DNA from: Galerina marginata
Lineage: Eukaryota; Basidiomycota; Agaricomycetes; Agaricales; Galerinaceae
Direction: 5' to 3'
Assembly: GCA_023014335.1 (NCBI GenBank)
Contig: JAECYW010000013.1
Span: 1,054,001-1,118,000, forward strand
DNA: 64,000 nucleotides
Below, piece after piece: positions 47,968 through 59,239 of the stretch (the first letter of the stretch is position 1; each line of letters starts with the position of its first letter). The notes below the pieces were generated by a model. The model searched no databases, had not been told where the DNA came from, and saw nothing but the letters and a program-made list of their open reading frames with translations. A program made the position numbers and the translations under genes.

Positions 47968-49605
47968 CTAGTCACTCTCTTCTTCCCCCTCCGATTCTTC
48001 CTCGCCCTCTTCCTCTTCTTCGTCTTCCCAACCAACGCCGAAGGAGACATGCTCATCACTGTCCTCGCCCTCGCCCTCACCTTCATCACCACTTCCATCG
48101 TCATCTCGATCTTCGCCTTTATTTCGTTTCCGCTTTCCGCTACTAGCTTCGAATTCCACTTCGCCGTCAGCTACGGTGACGCAGGTTAACCGCGTGCCTT
48201 TCGAATCGTAAGATGTTAAGGGTTCGATCTCCTTAGCTTCTTCTGGCGGGGTCGATTGCGCAGATAGGTCTGGCACCATGGCAATGTCGTAGACGTTGAT
48301 AAAACCATCAGAAGACACCGTGCACGCGAGGGTTGTCGATTTTCGCCCGGATGACCGTGGTAGAGCTATCTCGACGGTCTGTACAGCTTTCACGCTAAAT
48401 CACATTTTCAGTGTTAGAAATCGTTGGCAAAGCGATGTAATTAACCGATTTGTGTGGCCAACCATCTGTGCTGTGATTGTTGGCGGTTTTGATAAATCTT
48501 TCGATAAGTCATAGACCGACAGCTTGTGGTCCTCCGCGGCAACGAGGAGAAGCTCGCCTTCGCTATTTATGCGACTGCAAAATTTTGCATCGTGGATTCG
48601 AGATGGGTGAGTTATTGTGTAAAGCAGGTCCATATTCTATGTAAAGAAACAAGAATAAGCGTCTGGAGTGTGTTTCGCTGATGCGGCCAACCGTAGCATA
48701 AATATCCATCGTAGAGCCTGTCTGCACGAGGAATTTGGAACCATCGACAGACCAACGAACGATTTCTCCCTCTGAAAAAAAAAGTGAGAACGACACAGAT
48801 AAAAAAATTCGAACACAGCCGTACCTTTGCCTAGCTTAGTACTCGCGACACCCTTCCCTCGCATGAGATCCCACATTCTTAGTGCTCTATCTTTTCCGAC
48901 ACTAAGCGCGACTTTGCCCGAAGGATGAACGGCGACTGAGTTAACACGTCCTTTGTGCCCGCGTAAAGAACGCAAGACAGCCCAGTCTCGGGCACGGAAT
49001 AAACATAGAGTCCCGTCTTCTGAAGCCGACAATAAGTGAGAACGCGAAGGGAAAAGTAGGTGCGTTATAGATCCTAAACCCAGTATAAAAATTATTCGTA
49101 TTGCATTTGAAGTGTATCTACCTTCATGATGCATCAACCCGCCAATTTCTTTCCGTCGCCGAAGGTCCCATACCTTGATAATTTCGTCGGCACTGCCTGT
49201 CGCAAGCCATTTGCCACCTTGAGGAGAAGCAGCAACAGCTTTGATACATGATACATGGGCAGGAAATATGAACGTAGGCTTCAATTCAAGCTTTAAATTT
49301 GATTCCTCCCCGAGAGTAACAGTGCCATCTAGACCGTAGAGAAGCTTTTCATAAGAACCAGCGACAACCTTGAAAGACGTAGGCAGTTGTGGGTTATCGT
49401 TACGAGCCTTTCCTTTGTTTTCTGACTTCGAAGTGGGTGAGGGTTCAATTTCTTTTTCTTTCCCTTTTCCTTTTCCTGAAATTGTGATGGGTTCATCAAC
49501 TGTTCCAGGATGTGAGCGGGGATGAGGCGATCCGCGTCTTTTGGCAGAGGATTCTATCCTGGCTTTCTTGGTAGGTCGGTCTTTAGATTGGGTGTGCTTT
49601 GCCAT
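47968..49605 (-). CDS. MAK11: MAK11/PAK1IP1-like WD40 protein, 60S ribosome biogenesis
   Basis: Mak11 is a nucleolar WD40 protein needed for large-subunit assembly. Minus strand, start MAKHTQSKDR (49605). After a basic disordered lead, the propeller blades read VVAGSYEKLLYGLDG, FIFPAHVSCIKAVAASPQGG, WLATGSADEIIKVWDLRRRK, SITHLLFPSRSHLLSASEDG, LRGHKGRVNSVAVHPSGKVA and LSVGKDRALRMWDLMRGKG. They end with IVRWSVDGSKFLVQTGSTMD. These are the usual Mak11 signatures, including GRVNSVAVHPSGK. Four introns separate the blades. A very acidic Glu/Asp tail ends at 47968. The gene is 172 bp from, and divergent with, GatA, so they may share a promoter. About 470 residues. Confidence 0.93.
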
Positions 49606-49777
49606 TACGATGGTAGAGGATTAGCCAGAAGGACGATTTAGCAAGTCTTCAAGAAAAAAAACAATTGAGTTTGAACCACAAGGTTGTGCCAAACAAGCGC
49701 TTCCGGCAATTAAACTCTTCGCAAATTCTTCGTCCTTCGTCACTAATTCTTCTACAGTCAATTCCCGCAATAGGGAG

Positions 49778-51755
49778 ATGAGAACGAATGTAATCAGGAA
49801 ATGGACTAAACTTCCTCATCTTCATTCTTATGCTTTGCGACATTTAACCCACGTTCAACATCATGAAATTATCGCTGCAAAAAACCCGAAGATCAATGCG
49901 TTCGTCCATGTCTCTGAGCCATACTCATCGCCAAAACGAGATCTCCCGTTGTCTGGCTTAACAATTGCTGTGAAGGACAATATTGCAACATCGCGTCTTC
50001 CTACGACATGTTCTTCAGCTATGCTTCGAGGTCAGAGTCGTACACATATTGGAATCTCTTTAGCGTGACGGGGTTCTTCGGCAGACTTTGTATCGCCTCT
50101 CGACGCGACTGTGATTAAACTGCTCGAAGAAAACGGTGCATATATAATCGGAAAGACAAATTGTGATGAGTTTGGAATGGGGTACGTTTATAATATCTTG
50201 CTAAGTGCGATTGGTACTCACCGAATAGTAATAGATCACTCAATACTCATTCCGTTCATGGGCCAGTTAAAAACCCCATTGGCTTATTTCATCCCAATAT
50301 TCCAGTTGAGGAACGGTCTGCTGGTGGTAGCTCTGGCGGAAGCGCTGCTGCTGTCGCGGCTGGCATGTGCGATGCGTACGTTGCACCAATAGTGAGGAGA
50401 GATCCATACCGTAATAACGTATTCTAGCGCCCTAGGAACCGACACGGGAGGGTCTGTCCGCCTACCTGCTTCGTACTGCGGCGTTGTGGGATTCAAACCT
50501 TCCTACGGTCTTGTGAGCAGGTTAACACACCTTCCGCTTGAAGTTTGCGTCCATTGACGGTGCCGCAGATGGGGTGTAGTTTCTTATGCCGACAGCCTAG
50601 ACTGCGTGGGTATCTTGGCGTCTAATGTTGACACTACTAAGCATGTTTTCGGTGCGGTCAGAAGTTGTGTACAATAACTTTACGACTCATGACTTTGTTA
50701 GACCGAATAGCTTTATATGATTCCTTGGATCCAACATCCGCCCCCAAAGAAATTCGAGGAACAGCCCAGAGATACACTGACGAAAGAATCCTTTCTGTGC
50801 AATCAAATGGATCCATTTTAAACGGACTGAGGATAGGAATTCCACAGGTAAGTTTTTATTGGTCGAGCGTCGACTATTCCTGGTTAATTGAACGATTGTC
50901 AAGGAATATTTTCCCTCGGAAATGTCACCAACCGTCATCAAATGTATTCGCAGAATTATTGCTCAATTGAAATCGCAGGGTGCAACTATAGTTCCTGTTT
51001 CACTTCCATCCACGTCCTATGCCCTCAGTTCATATTATGTTCTGGCAAGCGCCGAAGCGAGTAGTAACTTGGCGCGGTACGATGGCGTTCAGTATGGTGC
51101 GTTTTCTGTTGTTTTCAGTTTCCACCTCGTTTTGACTCTTGCAAGGTTCCCATGTTCGACCTGTCCTGGGTACAGATCTCCGGAAAACATCTCAAGTCTA
51201 TGCACAAACTCGTTCTGTGAACTTTGGTCAAGAAGTCCAAAAGCGTGTCTTGCTTGGCGCCTATGCTCTCTCCGCAGAGTATGTCAAATCCATTTCTCCG
51301 TTCTTCAGTTGTCTGACAACAAGTCGCCCATTATCAGCGCCTTTGACAACTACTTTCTGCAGGCCCAAAGAGTCCGCCAGCTTGTTAAGGATGACTTCAA
51401 CCGCGTGTTCAGTATCGCCAACTTCTCTGACGCGAAGGAACCCCAGAATACCGCATCAAGCGTAGATGTTCTTATTCATCCCTCTGCTATTGGAACGGCT
51501 CCCCTCCTTGCTGAAAGCACTCCAGAAAAATCGAACTTGAATTCCTACGTTCAAGACGTTCTGACGGTTCCTGCTTCTCTCGGTGGGTTGCCTGCTTTGT
51601 CCGTCCCTGTAGATGTACCTGAAGAGTACGAGGGTGAAAACGCCGCAGCAATGCGGTGGCCTATCGGAGTCAGCGTTGTTGGTCAATGGGGGACTGACCA
51701 GTTAGTTTTGACGGTTGGCAAGGCTATTGAGACCCTGCAGTGCCCAGGGCGGTGA
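49778..51755 (+). CDS. HER2: Mitochondrial glutamyl-tRNA(Gln) amidotransferase subunit A
   Basis: This amidase converts Glu-tRNA(Gln) to Gln-tRNA(Gln) in mitochondria, in a GatFAB-type complex. The amidase signature triad is present: Lys in [12 protein letters not shown], the [15 protein letters not shown] loop (cis-Ser) and [13 protein letters not shown] (nucleophile Ser). Other parts in order are INAFVHV, MLR joined to [31 protein letters not shown] joined to [84 protein letters not shown] and [20 protein letters not shown]. It ends [19 protein letters not shown]. About ten introns are used and all phases tested agree. The basic N-terminus ([18 protein letters not shown]) fits a mitochondrial import signal. 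The stop lies 58 bp from the convergent seven-helix gene. Two fossils of this gene occur near 59004 and 63262. Confidence 0.93.
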
Positions 51756-51813
51756 AGGAGTCCCTAGACCCACAAATACTTGATTGCAACTCAGGGACCA
51801 GGATATTACATTG

Positions 51814-53138
51814 TCAACTACTATCAGAACTAGAGTAACTTGAGTGATTAGTGGATTGGGATAATCTCGATGAATCGGCAACGTGTATGTTTGAACTCTG
51901 GGTAAAGACGTATGCATCAGTTATTTGTGTTAAGACCATTGTGCTGAGGGCTGATTCGCTTGGTACTTGGTTGGAATGAGAAATCGGTTCCGTGTTGTGG
52001 GTCCTTTCTGTGGTTTCAGGAGGCGTTGATATCGTGGGCTCTTGATCGTCCCTTGCCCTAAGAACGTTGTAAATGTAGGTAATGACGACAAGAAGATTGC
52101 ATGCTGTAAGAGATATTCCGGTCTGTGGCAGATAGAGTAGGTGTTGCTGAGCCGGGCAGCCCTCGACGATTTACGACATTATAACATACCTCGAAATATC
52201 GTAATAAAACTCGTAGGTATTGTCTTGCGGGGTCCCAGCTCGCAGGCGCAAATTGGAATACGGCGCATCCAACAGTTGCACTAGAGGTCAACGCGCAAGC
52301 TGCAAAGCCTGCTAAAACTAGCCGTCGTTGTTTTCTCGGAAGCCTGACGTGCCACAATTTGAATAGAGGGGTGGCTACAAGCAATCCATCGGCAAAAAGG
52401 TTTGCTGTTGGGAGCCAAATCAGGCGGGGAGGACATCGGAGCGCTGAGAGTACAAATACCTATAGTTATTACGATCCGGAGATCAGTGGTCCAGAAACAA
52501 GGTACACCGGAAGCGAGGTTTTTAGTGGCGGACTGACGACCACACACGACCGAAAATTGAGTGGCGATGGCTACCGAAAGCGCAGCAAAGATCAAAGCCA
52601 GACCTATAGCAAAACGCCGAGTGAAATCACCGGGCGGGAAAATTCGGGCGATGGCCAGAGCGATACTAATGCGAGTCAACCTTGCAGTTGGACGGTCAGA
52701 ATGACTACTTAATGTGAACAGAACGACGCATCCCCACCAGACTGCGACAAAAAATAACAGATTATTGAGCCAATATTGAGCCGCTACAGAGGCATTTGTA
52801 TGCAATAATGACCCTGTTATCGGTGTAGGTGAATACTATGCATCACTGACAGAGTAGATGCGTGGCTTTTCACGCACCCCGAGGTGTGTACGAGAACCAC
52901 ATGAGGGGCAAGTAGCCCAAATCGATAAGGGTAGCAAAGCCGGCGGTGTAATCATCCCACCAAAGCCTTTGAATACGCCTTCGATAATATAGTCTGAATA
53001 GGGTGAGGCCAATGGCTAATACGTGGAACACTGTAACCGAAACTAGGAAGGCAATGATCCATGATATTAGATGAACAACCGGGTTTCAAAGAACGTACCA
53101 TTCAAACCAAGGGTGAGCCCAAAGCTGAGTACCAGCAT
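51814..53138 (-). CDS. Fungal-rhodopsin-like seven-helix membrane protein, copy 1
   Basis: Seven hydrophobic segments can be read. LVLSFGLTLGLN joins VSVTVFHVLAIGLTLFRLYY. Next come the conserved RLWWDDYTAGFATLIDLGYL, then AAQYWLNNLLFFVAVW joined over 57 nt to LTRISIALAIARIFPPGDFT. FAIGLALIFAALSVAIATQF, ANLFADGLLVATPLFKLW, RRLVLAGFAACALTSSATVG and ISLTACNLLVVITYIYNVL follow. Topology and the R-x-x-x-x-x-LWWDDY, LTRISIALAIARIFPP and LPRKQRR loop signatures resemble the fungal SAT4/rhodopsin-like integral membrane family. A Ser/Thr-rich cytosolic tail carries STPPETTE and NQVPSESALSTMVL. The first ATG in the homologous frame is at 53138, because a TAA lies just upstream; the true N-terminus may include an upstream exon (53150-53350). 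Ligand and function are unknown. The stop TGA is at 51814, convergent with GatA. Confidence 0.75.
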
Positions 53139-54517
53139 TGGTGGGTGTTAGATACGCGATGAGTTTTCTAGCTTGTTGGATGGAACTTTGCAAGGGTCCT
53201 AAAATGGGGAATTTTTCGACCCAGCTCGTGAGGGCAGCTGGTTTATATTCATCACGGTTGGGTGTGTGTACTTCATTATCGGATTTGTAGAAGGGATTGT
53301 TGATGACATTTCCCTCGTATTGATCAATTGAAACATGACGGGTAGCCAACCGGCTTCACATTGTTCGGAGCCGGCGGGGTTTGAGGAAGGTTGGGCCTGA
53401 AGGGTTCGAGCATTCCTGTACATCCCCGCAGTCAGGTTGGTCCCAGGACCCAGGTTTATTATAACCTTCGAAATCGAATTCTCGAAGCCGAACTCGGAAA
53501 TACTAGCCAGATGAGTGAGCAAATCAACGATAAAACTGGAAATGCATGCAAGTATCGCCAAGTATTGTCGAGACTCGAGATCACTAAAATATGTGAGTTC
53601 CAGCTACGCTGTAACGATAGGCCCCCACATATTTCCCCACACACTCGGTGATCTTTGTTTGAGGAGTTATTTTCGAAGCATTTCGTTGAGATCCTATTCA
53701 GTGAGATGACGACTGATGACGATCGAATGTACCCATAACCTGCTTCGAACGGACGCGGCAATCTGCGCATGCGGCGATTAGAACTCGGTCAGGTAATAAA
53801 CAAGCCCTCGATTTCCTCAGGCAGTTCTTACCTTACCTTCACAAAAGTTTCCATGTCTATACAATCCTCTGGCACTAAAAATATCAAAAAAAAAAGTCTC
53901 GAGTTTTGTAGCTGCATCTCGCAAAAATGGGAAAATGTGATTCTGATTACTTACTTACATTCAAAGGGCCAGTACTTAGTACGTACCTTTAAACGTACTT
54001 AGATTGGGGTCATTCGTAAAAGTGCTTGGTTGTTCGCATTTAAATTCTCTTGTTCTGAGTTACCGCCACCGCCACTGCCCCATCATTATCACCCCCTTGG
54101 AATACTATGACAATGTCTTATTTCGTTGCTCGCAAGTATCACAGAGGGTAGGACTGCTTGAGGATTGCCTAATATTACATATTTAATAAAGCATCAACCG
54201 AATGGACTGCTAATTAACAACATCAGCATAGGGCATTTAATATTGCGCCGATAGCGCCTCCGACCCCAAGAGTTGATGTGGTGGCGGAAGGAAACCGGCT
54301 GCCTTAGACGAAGATGGTACGCGGCTCGATAAAACGGAAATGTACTCTGTACCAGCCATCTAGTGCGAGTCCATGACATATAGGGCCTCGGACGCGGTTT
54401 TGTGGGACGCAGATATCTGGCGAGGTGACTATGATTGCTCGCACAGTGGTGTATACTGCCGTAGTAGGAAGGAATGGTGAACCTCCAGGCTGGATTAAAA
54501 AAAGGACTGGATGGGTA
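53139..54517. other. Region between seven-helix copies 1 and 2
   Basis: A minus-strand open frame at 53086-53349 resembles, at the nucleotide level, the region upstream of the pseudogene copy at 60400-60520, so an upstream exon is possible. GTAC-rich short inverted sequences lie near 53970-54002. No separate gene is supported. Confidence 0.35.
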
Positions 54518-55897
54518 TCATGGGATGGCACTAGATTCTGGTTGGTGAATAGAATCAACAACAGAAGCGTAGGCATCAGTTATATCCGTCAAAATCAAGG
54601 TGCTCAGAGCAGATGAGTTGGGAACTTGATTAGAATGAGGGATGGCATGTGCACGGCGAGTTTCACAGGTTTCAGGTGGTACTGGTCTTGCAAGTTCTTC
54701 TCCATTTCGACGGATGTTGTGAATATAAGTCACCGCTACGAGAAGATTGCATGCAACGAGAGAAAGGGCAACCTGGACACCAAACTGATTAAAAAGGGAC
54801 GAATGCTCGAAAGTGGTAACAAACACACCACAAAATGGCCCATTACGATACGAAGGTACTCCGTACCGGGCTCCCAGCTTGTTGGAGCAAATAGGAATAC
54901 AGCACAGGCAATCGATGGTATTGTTGTTAGGGCGCTAGCTGCAAAACCGGCTAAAATGAGGCGACGCTGACTTCGTGGAAGTCTGACTCGCCATAACTTG
55001 TAAAGGGGAGTGGCCACGAGCAAGGTATCCGAAAAAAGGTTTCCTGTGTAAACCAATGTAAAAGTATTATAGCTTATTTTATAATCAAGTGTCAGATACC
55101 TATTGTATGTAGAAATCTGAAGTCTGTGGACCAATTGCATGGTATATCAGCGGACCTTCCTGGATCTGCCATTTGTTTCGAGCAGACAACCACAAATCGA
55201 GTAGTGACAGCTATATATAGAGAGGCGAAGAAAAGAGCCAGGCCTATAGCAAACCGCCTTGTATTTTCGCCAGGCGGAAAGACTCTAGCAAGTGCAAGCG
55301 CAATGCTGACCCGGGTACACCTACCATGATATGTGTGTAGCAATCTGAATTACCTAAAAATAAATAACAGGGTATCACTTACCATACCACAACGAGGAAC
55401 AAAATGAAAGACATCCAATATTTGACGATTGTAGACTGATGGGAGTTGAGTACGGAACCTACTTATTCGGTGTCATACCAGCTTTCATGATGTGGCGCGA
55501 TATTGTAACAGACCTGGGGGAGTGTACGAAAGCCATAACATTGGAAGATAACCGAAATCCATGAAAGTAGCGAAGCCGGCAGTGTAGTCATCCCACCAAA
55601 GTCTGTGAGTGCGCTTTCGGTAGTATAGGCGAAACAATGTAAGGCTGATTGCCACAATGTGAAGTAAAGTCACGATTACTGGACCATTGAGGATCAGCAA
55701 ATCGATAGAATAACCATAAGAAGCGCCTGCTTACAATTCAACCCAAGCTTGAGTCCATAGCCGATCCTTATCATCGCTGGCGTACAAGGAGAGGTCAATA
55801 GCAAAGAGAGAACTTCGTCGAAAGAAATGAAGGGATGTGGGAGTCGTCGCCGGAATAGCGACCATATGTGATTCCCATCAGGGATGATAGACGTCAA
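54518..55897 (-). CDS. Fungal-rhodopsin-like seven-helix membrane protein, copy 2
   Basis: Start MTSIIPDGNHIWSLF (55897), stop TGA at 54518. All exons join in phase: IGYGLKLGLN to LIVTLLHIVAISLTLFRLYY, the signature HRLWWDDYTAGFATFMDFGY, TPPGSVLNSHQST and YWMSFILFLVVVW. An intron at the same place as in copy 1 leads to CTRVSIALALARVFPPGENT, then FAIGLALFFASLYIAVTTRF and CNWSTDFRFLHTIG. NLFSDTLLVATPLYKLWRV, RRLILAGFAASALTTIPSIA and VALSLVACNLLVAVTYIHNI complete it. The tail keeps PVPPETCE and NQVPNSSALSTLILTDITDA. It has the most complete N-terminus of the four copies and no defect. Ligand unknown. It is divergent from the F-box gene at 56968. Confidence 0.8.
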
Positions 55898-56967
55898 CTG
55901 AAAATGTATGTAAGATTGGTCGGAAGCAGCAACGCGTCAAAGAGTCACTGGGGCGCGTCCCGTGAACACCTGCCAGAAACCTCAGCCTGGGACCTAATTC
56001 TCCGACGCAACTTTAAAACGAGCGGAGGTGACATACCGAAATGTCGAAATTTTTTTTGGCACTTGGGTGTTTTATTGGGCACGGAGATGCACCTGCGCAG
56101 TCCACGAGCAAGATATAGATGGGTATTCCTCTTTCGACGCGTAACGCGGGTTGAATTGTGATGTAAGTGACCTCAAGGAAGACCTAAGCAGGAAAATAGA
56201 AGCGGGTCCGGTTGCGCTGCCTTTAGAACTTGATTCGTAATTTCGTATCGGCGGTATTATGCAACAAAGCACCAGCCATGGAGATGCCCAAAGTAATGGA
56301 ATCCGGTGAACTGGATGGATATAGCGGGAAGAGAAGGAGCTGGACGTATTTAATTATGCCCGGTGTCAGTGGGCAGTGGGCAGGTTGGAACGTTCAATAA
56401 GTACAGTATGTCGCAAGTTGCACCTTACAACCTAGCCATCCATTAGAACATCCAATAATTGAGACGCATAAGCCATGTAGCCATGCTCACCCTGTAGCCA
56501 TAACACACATACCTCTTCGCGGCTATTACGAAGGGAATATACGGTTAGGAATTCTTTGGCCTGACGGAGTCCTCAGAAGAGTTGCCATAAAATCAAGAGC
56601 GCAATGATACAATCGTCGAACAATCGACGTGGGTCTGTAAGTCAAGCTTTGCTCCGAGCAGGTGAAATCGGTCGTCATTGTTGGGCTTAGTGACGGAACG
56701 CAGAAACTCGATCGGTCTGTCGGGGACAAGTAGGCTCGAGGAGGTGCAGACTAGGCTTGAGATGGCTTGGCTTGTATTCCATGCTGTGAAATTGATATCG
56801 ATGTCGTCCTCTGTGCAGTTCTCGACGTCGTCTGACCCGGGACCCCAGACACGATTCCCACGCTGAGTCCTGACCAACTCCGAGGTCTTTCATGACCGAG
56901 TCAACTGTCCTTCGACTCCCGAGTCAATCCTCTGGCCGCGTCTGGCGCACCTGAAATCCAACATAAA
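55898..56967. promoter_or_regulatory. Divergent region of seven-helix copy 2 and F-box gene 1
   Basis: About 1.07 kb with no gene I can support. Overlapping minus-strand frames at 56526-56893 have no recognisable domain. Confidence 0.35.
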
Positions 56968-58793
56968 ATGGAAAACCCAGCATCGGAGGCTTTAATAGAG
57001 TCTCCAGGGTCAAATAACTTGTTTTTCGGGAGTGGAAGGTACAACTTCCTTGAACTTGAATCAGAGGATTATTTACCGGACTCAGAGTAAGTAATTGATA
57101 TGTAGTTTGTTCTTCTCGTCATTGATCATGGCTATTTACAGTTCTCAAACATCTTTGACAAAAAAAGTTCACCTGTCGGACCTCTCGACGTACCCAAACC
57201 CTCGATCGCAGGTGCTCGACAATGAGGATCTTCTCTATCTCATATTCTCTTTTTTTCATCCCCAAACAAATTCCAAGGTATTTCTTCTTGCGAGCCCCGC
57301 CCCTCCTCCACCAGGCCAGTCTTTAATGTGGGCTGCCCTAACGTGCAAAGCGTTTTTCCTCCCTGTAATGCGGGTTCTTTGGTTTGAGAGCTCTCTATCA
57401 TCCCTTCTGCAAGTTATTCCTGGCTTGAAAAAAAGAGGAAAAACATACGTGAGCGACTTTAATTAAGTCGATTCAGCGTCAATATTTTTCAATTTATTTC
57501 CCCGTACAGAATCTGGGCGAAGTCATCAAGGACGAGCATTTGCTGAGACTTGATCTTTATTCCCGATGTATCAAGCGATTGTGTATTTCAAGCTCCACTG
57601 AAGTGATATCAAACCAGATTTATACCCTCCTTTCCCGACTCCGATATCCAACATTGCTTCCAGGCCTCCGAGCGTTAAAAATTCAAAACATATCGAAACA
57701 GGGCCTCAATGCACCTTTTCTCGCAATTTCATCAACTCTTCGCGCAGTTCATATCGACCGCGTAGACCATGAAACTGAGGTTTTTCTGGCCTCCTTGCTC
57801 CATAGCATCTCTCTCGAGGCACACTCTCTCCAGAATCTTGCTCTAAAAGGCCGGCTGTCCCATGTCACTCTCGATATAGTGGCAAGCTTTCTTGGATTGA
57901 CCTTCTTATTTCTCGAGATGCATCCCACGACCACCAAACCCGATTTCCTTAGAACATGTTCTGAGCTCAAAACATTGCGATGGTTGGTCCTCGAACTAGA
58001 CGCTCAATTTACCTATGCTGGCACACCAACAATTTTCGAATTTCAGTCCCTGCGAAAATTATCCCTCTCCGCCTCCGTGAATCCTATGATTAACATACTG
58101 CAAAGTCTACAAGCACCGGGTCTCCCTTTCATGAGACTTGAAGTCCGGTCCCAAGGAGGCTTTTTGGACGAGGAACTTGTAACATGTATTCAACGTTGTG
58201 TCCAGATCACACAATCCTCTGCGTCTGTTCTAAGACTAGAGGGAACGGTTAGGGCCCCATGGCGAGCTCTCAGTCCTCTGCGCGATTTTAGGAACCTAAA
58301 ATCCTTGCACATCAATTTTCTGTCGCTTGACACCACCGATGGCGATATCCAGAATTCTTGCATCAACGGCGAATGGGCAACAATTGAGAAACTTTGTATT
58401 GCATACTTCGGTTTGGCATCCAACGCCTTATCTCCACTTGCATTGGGAATTATCGCAAGGAATTGTCCCAGTCTTGAGACGCTTGACATCTCCATCCAGG
58501 TCGAAACAGACCCGGACACCACTCAGAAGCTGCAAACCGAGATGCGACTAAACCCGCGCTCTCATGACAACCTTGTTTCGCTTACAATCCGCACAACTTA
58601 CCTGGAGGATGAAAGTCGCAGAGGTTCTTACAGCGTTACCGGAGCGGCGGTTGTATCACGATACATCGACCACTGTTTTCCGTGCTTGAAGGAGATTAAA
58701 TTGGAGGACTCTATGAACGAAGACTGGTACGAAGGGGTTGGGAGCATGATCAAAAGTTACCAAGAGATGAGGAGTAAAGATCGTGCTACGTAG
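56968..58793 (+). CDS. F-box / LRR-like protein, array copy 1
   Basis: Three exons (56968-57086, 57142-57448, 57510-58793) give 569 residues. An acidic lead is followed by the mushroom-type F-box: SQVLDNEDLLYLIFSFF, then LMWAALTCKAFFLPVMRVLW. The remainder is a series of irregular leucine-rich units, such as LLPGLRALKIQNI, LQNLALKGRLSHVTLDIVA, LKTLRWLVLELD, LKSLHINFLSLD and CPSLETLDISIQ. It ends CFPCLKEIKLED and EDWYEGVGSMIKSYQEMRS. This is the layout of substrate-binding F-box proteins of SCF ligases. Substrate unknown. A paralogue with the same intron before the LRR exon lies at 61341-63024. No defect seen. Confidence 0.82.
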
Positions 58794-59003
58794 GAACGTC
58801 GTATCGCGTGTCATCCCGGAAGCCTCGAGCGACGATCGCGAGCGTTAATATCCAGACCCTTACTTCAATCTTCGGTGCTACTTCGTCAGCAGTTTCGGTT
58901 AAGTGATGGAAATCTGAATTCGTGGTGATTCGATACTCTGTTGCATCCTCGTAGCACGCGTCCATTGAAAGCACAGCGATCAGGCTCGTGCTAACCCCTC
59001 TAC

Positions 59004-59115
59004 AGCCAACCATATTCTGCGAACTCTGGCCAAGAGGTTCAAGAGTGTCGACTGCTTGCCACCCATGGTTTCATGGTCCCTGCTTCCCTCAGAGGGGTGG
59101 TACAGTGCCTGCTCA
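59004..59115 (+). pseudogene. GatA-like fossil 1
   Basis: The stretch reads QPYSANSGQEVQECRLLATHG in the plus frame from about 59004, aligning with [20 protein letters not shown] in the intact GatA at about 51205-51265. Further on, VPASLRG corresponds to GatA VPASLGG. No other GatA parts are recognisable. It lies just downstream of an F-box gene and points towards the seven-helix pseudogene, as the intact GatA points towards copy 1. It is short and has lost the active-site regions, so it is a dead fragment. The claim rests on one strong and one weak match. Confidence 0.6.
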
Positions 59116-59239
59116 TTCTAGCCCTGCCCAATATCCGACCAATACTTATGAATTTGATCCCACAACAAAGATAGGGCAACAAAAAGTAGGACTCGCTGAC
59201 AGCCTTTGTTCGAATATCGGAAGGGATAAAAGAACTCAA

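Noticed and set aside
53086..53349. Open frame MATRHVSIDQ upstream of seven-helix copy 1
   Set aside because: The frame does not join the first helix in phase. The homologous frame of copy 2 is different, so I kept it only as a possible upstream exon.
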